From NCBI GenBank assembly GCA_963573385.1, contig CAUYLG010034913.1, positions 1-64,000 on the forward strand: a stretch of DNA of 64,000 nt, read 5' to 3'. The notes under the pieces are model-generated. The model worked only from the letters and a program-made list of their open reading frames with translations. It was not told where the DNA came from and did not search any database. Shown here piece by piece: positions 50,926 to 64,000 of the stretch. The stretch's first letter is position 1, and every line of letters starts with the position of its first letter. The stretch is from Cacajao melanocephalus (taxonomy: Eukaryota > Chordata > Mammalia > Primates > Pitheciidae). Both the position numbers and the translations under genes were made by a program.

Positions 50926-51161
50926 ATCTTCCTAAAAGTTTTTTTTTTTTTTAATAGTATACCTTAAGTTCTGGGATACATTTGCAGAATGTGCAGGTTT
51001 GTTACATAGGTATACACGTGCCATGGTGGTTTGCTGCACCCATCAACCCATCATCTACATTAGGTATTTCTCCTAATGCTATCCCTCCCCTATCTACCCA
51101 CTCCCCAACAGGCCCTGGTGTTTGATGTTCCCCTTCCTGTGAAAATGTGTTCTCATTGTTT

Positions 51162-54955
<3,794 letters not shown>

Positions 54956-55018
54956 TTTGATGCTAGCTGGTTATTTTGCCCATTAGTTGATGCAGTTTCT
55001 TCATAGTATTGATGGTCT

Positions 55019-55967
55019 TTATAATTTGGTATGTTTTTGCAGTGGCTGGTACTGGTTTTTCCTTTCCATGTTTACTGCTTGTTCCAGGAGCTTTTGTAAG
55101 GCAAGCCTGGTAGTGGCAAAATCTCTCAGCAGTTGTTTGTTTGTAAAGGATTTTATTTCTCCTTCACTTACGAAGCTTAGTTTGGCTGGATATGAAATTG
55201 TGGGTTGAAAATTCTTTTCTTTAAGACCGTTGAATATTGGCCCCCACTCTCTTCTGGTTTGTAAGATTTCTGCTGAGAGATCTACTGTGAGGCTGATGCA
55301 CTTCCCTTTGTGGGTAACCTGACCTTTCTCTCTGGCTGCCTTTAACATTTTTTCCTTTATTTCAACCCTAGGAATCTGATGATTATGTGCCTTGGGGTTG
55401 CTCTTCTTGAGCAGTATCTTTGGGGTGTTCTCTGTATTTTTGAAATTTGAATGTTGGCCTGTCTTGCTGGGTTGGGGAAGTTCTCCTGGATAATATTCTG
55501 AAGAGTATTTTCCAAGTTGGTTTCATTCCCCCCGTCACATTCAGATACACCGATCAAATGTGTATTTGGTCTTTTCACATAATCCCGTATTTCTTAGAGG
55601 CTTTGCTCATTTCTTTTTACTCTTTTTTCTCTAATCTTGTTTTCTCAGTTTATTTTATTGAGCTGATCTTCAGTCTCTGGTATCCTTTCTTCCTCTTGAT
55701 CAATTTGGCTACTGAAACTTGTGTATGCTTCACAATGTTCTCATGCTGTGTTTTTGAACTCCATCAAGTCATTTATGTTCTTATTTACACTGTTTATTCT
55801 AGTTAGCATTTCAGGTAACCTTTTTTTCAAGGTTCTTAGTTTCCTTGCATTGAGTTAGAACAAGCTCCTTTGGCTCCAAGAAGTTTGTTATTACCCACTT
55901 TCTGAAGTCTGCTTCTGTCAATTTGTCAAACTCATTCTCCATCCAGTTTTGTTCCCTTGCTGGTGAG
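55019..55967 (-). pseudogene. L1 ORF1 remnant lacking its first about 30 codons
   Basis: The frame resumes at ORF1 residue about 31 (SPAREQNWMENEFD) at the right end. It passes through the coiled-coil/RRM part (LIGVSECDGG near 55555) and ends with the C-terminal domain and stop at 55019, 63 nt before the ORF2 start, the normal L1 spacing. The missing first 30 codons are found in inverted orientation at 57210-57300. Frameshifts lie between 55,578 and 55,811. Confidence 0.9.
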
Positions 55968-57300
55968 GACTTCTGCCAAGATGGCTGAATAGGAACAGCT
56001 CTGGTCCGCAGTTCCCAGGGAGAGTGATGCAGAAGGTGAATGATCTCCACCTTTCCAACCAAGGTACCATGTTTATCTCACTGGGACTGGTTAGACAGTG
56101 GGTATAGCCCAAGGAGGGCAAACTGAAGCAGGATGGGGTCACCTCACCTGGCAAGCATAAGGAGCCAGAGAACTCCCTCTCCTAGCCAAGGGAAGCCATT
56201 AGGGACTTTTCTGGACACTCCAGCACTCTGGCTCAGAAAATGCACTTTTCCCACAGTTTTCACAACCAGTAGACCAGGAGATTCCCTCAGGTGCTTACAA
56301 TACCAGCGCCCTGGGTTTCCTGCACAAAACTGGGTGGCAGCTTTAGCGGCAGCAGTTTTTTTTTTCTCATACCCCAGTGGTGCCTGGAATGCCGGTGAGA
56401 CAGAACTGCTCATTCCCCAGAAAAGAAGAGGGCTGAAGACAGGGTGTAAAGTGATCTGGCTCTATGGGTCCCTCCCCCACGAAAAACAGCAAGCTAAGAT
56501 CTGCTGGCTTGAAATTCTCGCAGCCAGTACAGCAGTCTGAGGGAAGGTCAAGCTCCATGGGGGTGGGGCGTCCACCATTACTGAGGCTTGGCTAGGAAGT
56601 TCTAAACTTGCTTGTGTAAACAACATTGCTGGGAAGTTTACACAGGAACAGGTCAAAGCTCATGGCAGATTAGCAAGCCCTCTGCAGGCAGACTGTGTCT
56701 AGACTCCCTTCTTGCTGGGCAGGGCATCTCTAAAAAAAGGCCATAGCTGGTCAGGGACTTTAAAAATAAAGCCCCACCTTCCTAGGACAGAGCACCTGGG
56801 AAAAGGGGCGATAGCAGATTCCGTTTCAGCAGACTTAAATGTCCCTGCCCAGCACTTGAGCTCTGATAAGGGACAGACGGTCTGCTCAAATGGCTCCCTG
56901 ACCCCTGTCTATCCTAAGAGATACCTCATACAGGAGAGCCCAGGCTGACGTCTGTTGGTTACCCTTCTGGGACAAAGCTACCAGAGGAAGGAACAGGCAG
57001 CAATCTTTGCTGCTCTGCAGCCCACGCAGGTGATTCCCAGGCAAGCAGAGTCTGGAGTGGACCTCCAGCAGACCTGCAGCAGAGACGTCTGACTGTTAGA
57101 AGGGAAACAAGAAAACTGGAAAGAAATAGCTTCAACATCAACAGAAGACATCCACTTAGAGACCCCATCCAAAAGTCACCAACTTCAAAGACCACAGGTA
57201 GATAAATCCATGAAGATAGGAAGAAAGGAGCGCAAAAAGGCTGCAATCATCAAAAACCAGAATGCCTCTTCTTCTCCGAGGGATCACAGCTTCTCACTAG
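55968..57300 (+). mobile_element. inverted L1 segment: 5'UTR and first codons of ORF1
   Basis: On the plus strand the segment starts at an L1 5' end (GCCAAGATGGC at 55975-55985, then 'tgaataggaacagctctgg'). It continues through a 5'UTR of about 1.24 kb to the ORF1 ATG at 57210 and about 30 ORF1 codons. At about 57298-57301 it switches abruptly to reverse-strand ORF2. Its content is exactly the part absent from the reverse ORF1 that ends at 55967. Long frames in it (56133-56540 plus, 56144-56413 minus) lie in 5'UTR. Confidence 0.93.
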
Positions 57301-58289
57301 CTTTTGAATTTCTTTGCTCTTGCTTCTCTAGTTCTTTTAATTGTGATGTTATGGTGTTGATTTTAGATCTTTCCTGCTTTCTCTTGTGGGCATTTGGTGC
57401 TATAAATTTACATCTAAACACTGCTTTAGCTGTGTCTGAGAGATTCTGGTACATTGTGTCATTGTTCTCATTGGTTTCAGAGATCTTATTTATTTCTGCC
57501 TTCATTTCATTATTTATGCAGTAGTCATTCAAGAGCAGGTTGTTCATTTTCCATGTAGTAGTGTGGTTTTGAGTTAGTTTTTTAATGCTGAATTCTAATT
57601 TTATTGCACTGTGGTCTGAGGGACTGTTTGTTATTATTTCCGTTCTTCTGCATTGGCTAAGGAGTGTTTTCCTTCCAATTATGTGGCCAATTTTAGAATA
57701 AGTACAATATGGTGCTGAGAAGAATATATATTCTGTTGATTTGGGGTGGAGAGATCTGTCAATGTCTGTTAGGTTTGCTTGGTCCAGAGCTGAATTGAAG
57801 TCCTAGATATCCTTGTTAATTTTCTGTCTTCTTGATCTGTCTAATATTAACAGTGGGGTGTTAAAGTCTCCCACTGTTATTGTGTGGGAGACTAAGTCTC
57901 TTTGCAGGTATATAAGAACTTGCTTTATTAATCTGGGTCCTTCTGTATTGGGTGCATGTATATTTAGAATAGTTAGCTCTTCTGTTGCATTTATCCCTTT
58001 ACTATTATGTAATGCCCTTCTTCATCTGTTTTGATCTTTGTTGGCTTAAAGTGTGTTTTATTAGACACTAGGATTGCAACATCTGCTTTCCATTTGCTTG
58101 ATAAATATTCTTCCATCCCTTTATTTTAAGCCTATGTGTGTCTTTGCACGTGAGATGGGTCTCCTGAATACAGCACACCCATGGGTCTTGACTCTTTATC
58201 CAGTTTACCAGTCCGTGTCCTTTAATTGGTTCATTTAGCCCATTTACATTTAAGGTTAATATTGTTATGTATGAATTTGATCCTGTCAT
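57301..58289 (-). pseudogene. second L1 ORF2, N-terminal endonuclease part only
   Basis: ORF2 starts at 58289 (MTGSNSYITILTLNVNG) and runs for about 330 codons through the endonuclease domain, ending at 57301 in the sequence SKASEKL. The same ORF2 position in the first copy is near 53,990. The remainder of ORF2 and the 3'UTR of this copy are not found next to it. Frameshifts and stops interrupt the domain. Confidence 0.88.
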
Positions 58290-58352
58290 TATGATGATAG
58301 CTGATTATTTTGCTTGTTAGTTGATGCAGTTTCTTTCTAGTTTTGAAGTTCT

Positions 58353-59372
58353 TTACAATTTGGTATGTTTTTTGCATTAGCTGGTACTTTCCATGTTTAC
58401 TGCTTCCTTCGGGAGCTCTCCTAAGGAAGGCCTGGTGGTGACCAAATCTCTCAGCATTTGCTTGTCTGTAAAGGATTTTATTTCTCCTTATATGAAGCTT
58501 AGTTTGGCTGGGTATGAAATTCTGGGTTGAAAATTCTTTTCTTTAAGAATGTTGAATATTGGCCCTCACTCTCTTCTGGCTTGTAGGGTTTCTGCTGAGA
58601 GATATGCTGTGAGTCTGATGGGCTTCCCTCTGTGAGTAACCTGACCTTTCTCTCTGGTTGCCCTTAACATTTTTTCTGCATTTCAACCTTGATGAATCTG
58701 ACCTTTATGTATCTTGGGATTGTTCTTTTCCAGGAGTATCTTTGTGGTATTCTTTGTATTTCCTGAATTTGAATGTTGGCCTGCCTTGCTAGGTTGGGGA
58801 AGTTCTCCTGGATAATATCCTGAAGACTGTTTTCTAAGTTGATTCCATTCCCCCCATCTCTTTTGGGTATACCAGTCAAATATAGGTTTTGTCTTTTCAC
58901 ATAGTCTCATATTTTTGTGGGGCTTTGTTTGTTCTTTTTTATTCTTTTTTCTCTAATCTTGTCTTCATGATTTATTTCATTAAGTTGATCTTCAATCTCT
59001 GATATCTTTTCTTTCTCTTGATCAATTTGGTTTTTGATACCTGTGTATGGTTCACAAAGTTCTCATGCTGTGTTTTTCAGCTCCATCAGGTTATTTATGT
59101 TCTTCTCTAAACTGGTTATTCTAGTTAGCAATTACTCTATTCTGTTTTCAAGGTTGTTTGCTTCCTTGCACTGGGTTAGAAAATGCTGCTTTAGCTCATG
59201 GAAGTTTGTTATTGCCCACCTTCTGAAACCTACTTCTTTCAATTTGCCAACTCATTTTCCATCCAGTTTTGCTTTTTTGCTGATGATCCATTTGATCCTG
59301 TGGAGAAGATAAGGTGTTCTGGTTTTTGGAATTTTCAGCCTTTTTTTTTTACTGGTTTCTCCCGATCTTCAT
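58353..59372 (-). pseudogene. second L1 ORF1 remnant
   Basis: The start codon is at 59370-59372 (MKIGRNQ-like start) and the end is about 60 nt before ORF2, about 1.02 kb, the usual ORF1 length. The RRM-like part includes LTGIPKRDGG near 58880. It is clearly a different copy from the ORF1 at 55.0-56.0 kb, with many amino-acid differences. Stops and frame changes are present, so it is not functional. Confidence 0.85.
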
Positions 59373-59419
59373 GGATTTATCTACCTTTGGTCTTTGATGT
59401 CAGTGACCTTCAGATCGAG

Positions 59420-59595
59420 TTTTTTTTTTTTTAACTATTATTTTTTATTTTTACTTTACTTTTTTATTGTAGGTTCTGGGGTACATGTGCAGATCATGCA
59501 GGGTTGTTGCATAGGTACTTACATGGCAAGGCAGTTTGCTGCCTCCATCCCCCGTCACCTATATCTGGCATTGCATGGTCATCCTTATTGTTGAT
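59420..59595 (-). mobile_element. short L1 3'-end insertion inside an L1 5'UTR
   Basis: A T-tract at 59420-59432 is followed by reverse L1 3'UTR ('aggttctggggtacatgtgc' near 59471, 'gttgttgcataggtact' near 59502, 'gcagtttgctgcctccatc' near 59532). It interrupts the 5'UTR just upstream of ORF1. The right boundary (about 59575-59600) and target duplication are unclear. Confidence 0.75.
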
Positions 59596-60873
59596 GTTGT
59601 TGCTATCCCTTTCTGTTAGGTTTCCTTCTAACAGTCAGGCCCCTCTGCTGCATATCTGCTGGAGTTTTCTGCAGGTCCCCTCAAGACCCTATTTGTGTGG
59701 GCATGACCGGTAGAGGTTGCAGAACATCAAAGATTGCTGCCTATCTTTTCCTCTGGAAGCTTCATCCCAGAGTGGCACCCACCAGTGGAAGCTTCATCCC
59801 AGAGTGGCACCCACCAGATGCTAGCTGGAGCTCTTCTGTGTGAGGTGTCTTTCAGCCCCTGCTCAGAGATGTCTCCCAGTCAGGAGACATGGGGGTCAAG
59901 GACCCACTTGAGGAGCCTGTCTGACTTTCAGCAGAACTCCAGTGCTGTGCTGGAAGATCTGCTGCACAGAGCCAGCAGGGAGGGGCCTTTAAATCTGCTG
60001 AATCTGTGCCCACAGCTGTCCCTTTCCCCAGGTACTCTGTCCCAGCGATGTGGCAGTTTTATCTATAAACCCCTGACTGGGGCTGCTGCCGTTTCTTCAG
60101 AGATGTGCTGCCCAGAGTGGAGGAATTCAGAGGCAGTCTGGCTATAGTGGCTTTGCTGAGCTGCAGAAGGCTCAGTCCAGTTGTAACTTCTGAGGCTTTT
60201 CTTACACTGTGAGGGGAAAACCACCTACACAAGCCTCAGTAATGGCAGACACCCCTTCCCCACCAGAGCTCAAGCATCCCAGGTTGACTTCATACTGCTG
60301 TGCTGGCAGGAAGAATTTCAAGCCAGTCGATCTTGGCTTGCTGGGCTCCATGGGTGTGGGATCCACTTAGATAGACTAGTTGCCTCCCTGGTTTCAACCC
60401 CCTTGCCAGGGAAGTGAACGGTTTTGTCTCACTGGCATTCCAGGTGCCACACTTGAGTATGAAAAAAAACTCCTGCAGCTAGCTCATTGTCTGCCCAAAT
60501 GGCATCCCAGTTTTGTGTTTGAAACCCAGGGCCCTGGTGGTGTAGACACCAGAGGGAATCTCCTGCAGGTTGTGAAGACTGTGGGAAAAGGGTAGTATCT
60601 GGGCCGGGGAGCACCATCCCTCATGGCATAGTACCCAGTCCCTCTGGGCTTACTTTGGCTAGGCTAGGATGTTTCCCAACTTCTTGAGCTTCCTGGGTGA
60701 GGCAACACCCCACCCTGATTTGGCTCACCCTCCATGGACTGTACTAACTGTCTAATCAGTTCCGGTGAGATGAGCTGGGTACCTCAGTTGGAAATGCAGA
60801 TATCACCTGTCTTTTGCATTGATCTCGCTGGAAGCTGCAGACTGGAGCTGTTTCTGTTTGGCTATCTTGCCAG
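59596..60873 (-). mobile_element. 5'UTR of the second (outer) L1
   Basis: Reverse 5'UTR runs from 'ttaggtttccttctaacagtc' (59618) to the 5' end 'ggctatcttgcc' (60860-60872). The YY1-type motif at the 5' end is mutated here (CTATCTT instead of CCATCTT). It forms an inverted repeat of about 1.2 kb with the 5'UTR at 55970-57210. It contains a perfect 32-bp tandem duplication. Confidence 0.9.
59754..59817. repeat. perfect 32-bp tandem duplication
   Basis: Units 59754-59785 and 59786-59817 are identical ('tggaagcttcatcccagagt' ... 'cacccaccag'). Confidence 0.97.
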
Positions 60874-60891
60874 GTCTTCCAAAATTATTTT

Positions 60892-61659
60892 TAGTACAAT
60901 AGTTAGTCAATAGTATTATCTTTTTAACTTAAAAAATCTTTATATAAAACACTACATATATGTAAATCTGTTGTATATTTTCAGGTTCTATGGTTAGTAA
61001 TCTAGTGTCTAATTATGAACTCCAAGTATTATAGGTAAGTGGTGATATATTATGGATGTTTTTGGCACAGAAATATTTTAAGAAGTAACCCAAACTTTAA
61101 GTCTGAAATTAGATAAACTCTTGAAAGGCAAAGTTGATTTATTTTATGCCTGTTGTGAAAACTAATAGTCAGAAAAGAGCTTAGCATTGTTTTCTGACTG
61201 TAAAATACCTAAAATAATTAACAGAAAGTGTTATTTGTTTCTGCCTAATTTCCTCCCTTAAGCAAGAGTAATAAGAGTTTTCTTAAACAAAGGTTAATAT
61301 TATAGTAATAATTATTTTCCATTAGCTTATTCCTGATCTCTGTTTGGTATGCTCAATGTTTATGTATTTAAAACCTTTTTAAAAAGTAATAATTAACTAG
61401 ATCATTTCAAGTTATTTGAGTTATTATGTTTTACATCAAACGTAGGCAACTAAAGTTTCTTCTGTGTTGGTCTCTATGTCTTCTGATGAGGTTTTCATTC
61501 TGAGATCATGTCTTTGGTATCTTATGTTGCCTTCTCTTAAGACTATGCTATGTAACACTTGGTAGTTTGCATTATGAATGCAGAAATAATATTTTCTGAC
61601 AATAAATAATACATTCTGCAATATACAGCTTGGTGCATCAAAAAGATTTCCAGGCTTTA
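60892..61659. other. AT-rich sequence without recognised features
   Basis: A 100-codon reverse frame at 61436-61738 partly overlaps the MER20 piece and has no motif. Nothing else is seen. Confidence 0.4.
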
Positions 61660-61772
61660 AGTGATTATCCACTAGTGTTGTTAAATACCTTATAATCCAC
61701 AGGACAGCCTTTGATAACAAAGGATTATCTGGCCCCAAATGTCAATAGTGCCAAGATTGAGAAATCCCAGGT
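61660..61772 (+). mobile_element. MER20 DNA transposon fragment (hAT-Charlie group)
   Basis: The 3' end of MER20 is clear: 'aatccacaggacagcctttg' near 61694, 'caaaggattatctggcccca' near 61719, and 'aatgtcaatagtgccaagat' then 'tgagaaatccca' near 61738-61769. Confidence 0.85.
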
Positions 61773-62254
<482 letters not shown>

Positions 62255-62433
62255 TTAGGCTTTCAGCATTACTATAAGAAGATCAAAGTTTTAGACTGAT
62301 TACTAAATTCCCCTGGATTTTAAGACATTCTATCTCAAGTGAACACAACATTATACCTCTCATTGAATTAGAACCTTTTCCTTCCATGACTCCAAATTCT
62401 TTAAAGGATATAATTATATTGATGTTTATGCTC

Positions 62434-62824
62434 TGTACTGGTTCTTGCACTGCTATAAAGAAGTACCTAAGACTGGATAATTTATAAATAAAAGAAGTTC
62501 CATTGGCTCACAGTTCTGGAGGCTGTATTGGAAGCATGGCTCTGGAGACTTCAGGAAACATAGTCATAGCAGAAGGCTAAGGGCAAGCAGGTATGTCTTA
62601 CATGGCCAGAGCAGGAGGAAGAGAGAGATGGTGGAGACAGCAGACATTTTTAAACACCAGATCCTGTAAGAACTCTATCATGAGAACATCACTAGGCGGA
62701 TGGTACTGAACCATTAGAAACCACTCCCATAGTCCACTTGCTTTCCACCGGGCCCCATGTCCAACAATGGGGGATTAAAATTCAACATGAGATTTGGTTG
62801 GTTACACAGATCCAAACCATATCA
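62434..62824 (-). mobile_element. MaLR LTR (MSTD/MLT1A-type), reverse strand
   Basis: In reverse it contains MaLR landmarks: 'gtacctaagactggataattt' near 62464, 'attggctcacagttctggagg' near 62502, 'cacagatccaaaccatatca' at the end (62805-62824), and 'accgggccccatgtccaacaa' near 62747. It is a solo LTR. Confidence 0.88.
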
Positions 62825-63340
62825 CTTTCCACCGCATTCCATAATTGATTATATACTGTTTGAACTGTGATCTCAACAGATTAACATCTCCAAAGGTTTA
62901 TCTCTACGTACTAAAAATCATATCATTAGCTGTTTTCAGGATGACTCTGAGAAAAAAGAAATCCAATATAAAAAATTGCTCTAAATGTATATCCCATACT
63001 CAAGATTTTGTGTTTCATTTATTTCAAATTATGTCACTCACCTTGGCACAGGATATCTAAAGGCTATTGGCTGTAAATTAAAGTCCAGACTCTTTAGTTT
63101 GACATTTAAATGCTACACATCACCTATCCCTAATATATTCTTTGTATTCTTCTGTTATAACATGGTTTCCTTTCTTAGTCAGAGTTATCTATTTCGTTCA
63201 AGGTTGCCCACAACACCTGTTTACAGTCCTTTTGTGTTTTATTTGATTCCTTCTCCCAGTCTCCAAAATAACTCTGTCCTTAAACTTACTACATAGGGAC
63301 TCTTCAATTACTTTACTTTCTTTTATGGTTGACTTTACTT
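62825..63340. other. unrecognised sequence
   Basis: Two overlapping forward frames (62845-63060, 62985-63296) have no motif or codon signal and are not called. Confidence 0.4.
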
Positions 63341-63647
63341 TCTTTTTTATCAATACGGAGTTTCATCTTTGCCCAAGCTGTTGTGCAGTGGTGCGATCTC
63401 TGCTCATGGCAATCTCCACTTCCTGTGTTCAAGTAATTTTCCTGTCACAGCCTCCCAACTAGGTCAGATTACAGCCCACCACCATGTCTGGCTAATTTTT
63501 TGTATTTTTAGTATTTTTTTGTATTTTTAGTAGAGACAGGGTTTCACTATGTTGGTCATGTTGGTCTTGAACTCCTGCCCTCAGGTGATCCACTTGCCTC
63601 GACCTCCCAAAGTGCTGGGATTACAAGCGTGAGACACCAACCCCGGC
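63341..63647 (-). mobile_element. Alu element, reverse strand, diverged
   Basis: The T-rich tail starts near 63341 and both monomers are present to 'accaaccccggc' (63647). It has an 18/19-bp local duplication of 'attttttgtatttttagt' at 63495-63531. Flanks 'ttactttctttt' and 'ctactttctttc' suggest the target duplication. Confidence 0.9.
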
Positions 63648-64000
63648 TACTTTCTTTCATTCTGTGGTTAAAACTATCAAGGTAACAGAACTGTGACCAA
63701 GCATGATGACATATGTAGATGAGTTCAACTTCATAGATGACAAATGCATTTTTTAATAAGGAAATATATATCTTTGTTGAAAAATAAAAAATAAAAGATT
63801 ATTTAATTTTTTAATTTTTTGACCACTGTCAGAAAGAAAGTTTAAATAAATTATTTCACAAGCTTTAGTGGTACAAGTAGTTTTTAGCTACCTGGATGAA
63901 TTGTAAAGTGGTGAAGTCTCAGAGGTTAGTGTACACATCACCCGGGTAGTGTACCTTGTGTCCCAATCGGTTGTTTTTCAACCCTCACGCCCCTCCTAAC
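63648..64000. other. AT-rich sequence to window end
   Basis: No gene or repeat is recognised. The last roughly 100 bp ('gtacaagtagtttttagcta', 'gtgtacacatcacccgggta') look like the start of another old L1M-type fragment, but too little is visible to call. Confidence 0.3.

Noticed and set aside
55447..55806. 119-codon plus-strand frame
   Set aside because: It is the shadow of the reverse-strand L1 ORF1.
56133..56540. 135-codon plus-strand open frame
   Set aside because: It lies inside an L1 5'UTR, which is non-coding on that strand; no protein family is recognised.

Overview
This is mammalian, specifically primate (human-like), nuclear DNA: AT-rich, CpG-poor and built mostly of interspersed repeats. 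The diagnostic families are dimeric Alu elements with A-tails, primate L1 elements with 5'UTRs, MaLR LTRs (THE1/MST/MLT1), an ERVL provirus with MLT2-type LTRs, MER2, MER20 and a MER44-like transposon, and older MIR and L2 copies. I find no intact cellular protein-coding gene, no RNA gene and no bacterial-style operon. The open frames present are fragments of L1 ORF1/ORF2, broken retroviral gag-pol, or short frames expected by chance. The window is probably intergenic or deep intronic sequence.

Layout. 0-0.7 kb: 5' end of a reverse-strand L1 that runs off the left edge, with an unusually CpG-rich 5'UTR. 1.3-8.2 kb: MLT1 LTR, degraded LTR-like pieces with a perfect hairpin and a direct repeat, an Alu with a 94-bp internal duplication, a THE1/MST LTR, and two more Alu copies. 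8.2-17.9 kb: mostly unrecognised AT-rich DNA with L2, MIR and one candidate small retrocopy. 17.9-18.9 kb: a MER2 DNA transposon split by a solo class I LTR with a clean 4-bp target duplication. 19.5-21.3 kb: three MIRs. 22.5-29.5 kb: an almost complete but frame-broken ERVL-class provirus (LTR, primer-binding site, gag, protease, RT, RNase H, integrase, dUTPase, LTR; no env), itself hit by a short L1. 30-39 kb: Alu, MIR, MER44-like element, L1M fragment, AluS, L2. 39.3-39.9 kb: a second solo LTR of the same family as the one in MER2. 40-48 kb: L2, MIR and ancient L1 pieces. 50.9-60.9 kb: a compound L1 locus. 61-64 kb: MER20, Alu, MaLR LTR, Alu.

The most interesting structure is the 10-kb L1 locus. 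It contains one and a half reverse-strand L1s plus a 1.3-kb inverted segment holding an L1 5'UTR and the first codons of ORF1. The inverted segment supplies exactly the part missing from the adjacent reverse-strand copy, as expected of a twin-primed (5'-inverted) insertion. The outer ends share a candidate target-site duplication. This points to an L1 inserted inside an older L1, with one 3' half later lost.

Nothing here looks like a new biochemical system. The value of the window lies in its record of nested transposition, local duplications and a few regulatory motifs carried by repeats. Family names come from sequence recognition without a database search. Boundaries of old repeats are approximate.
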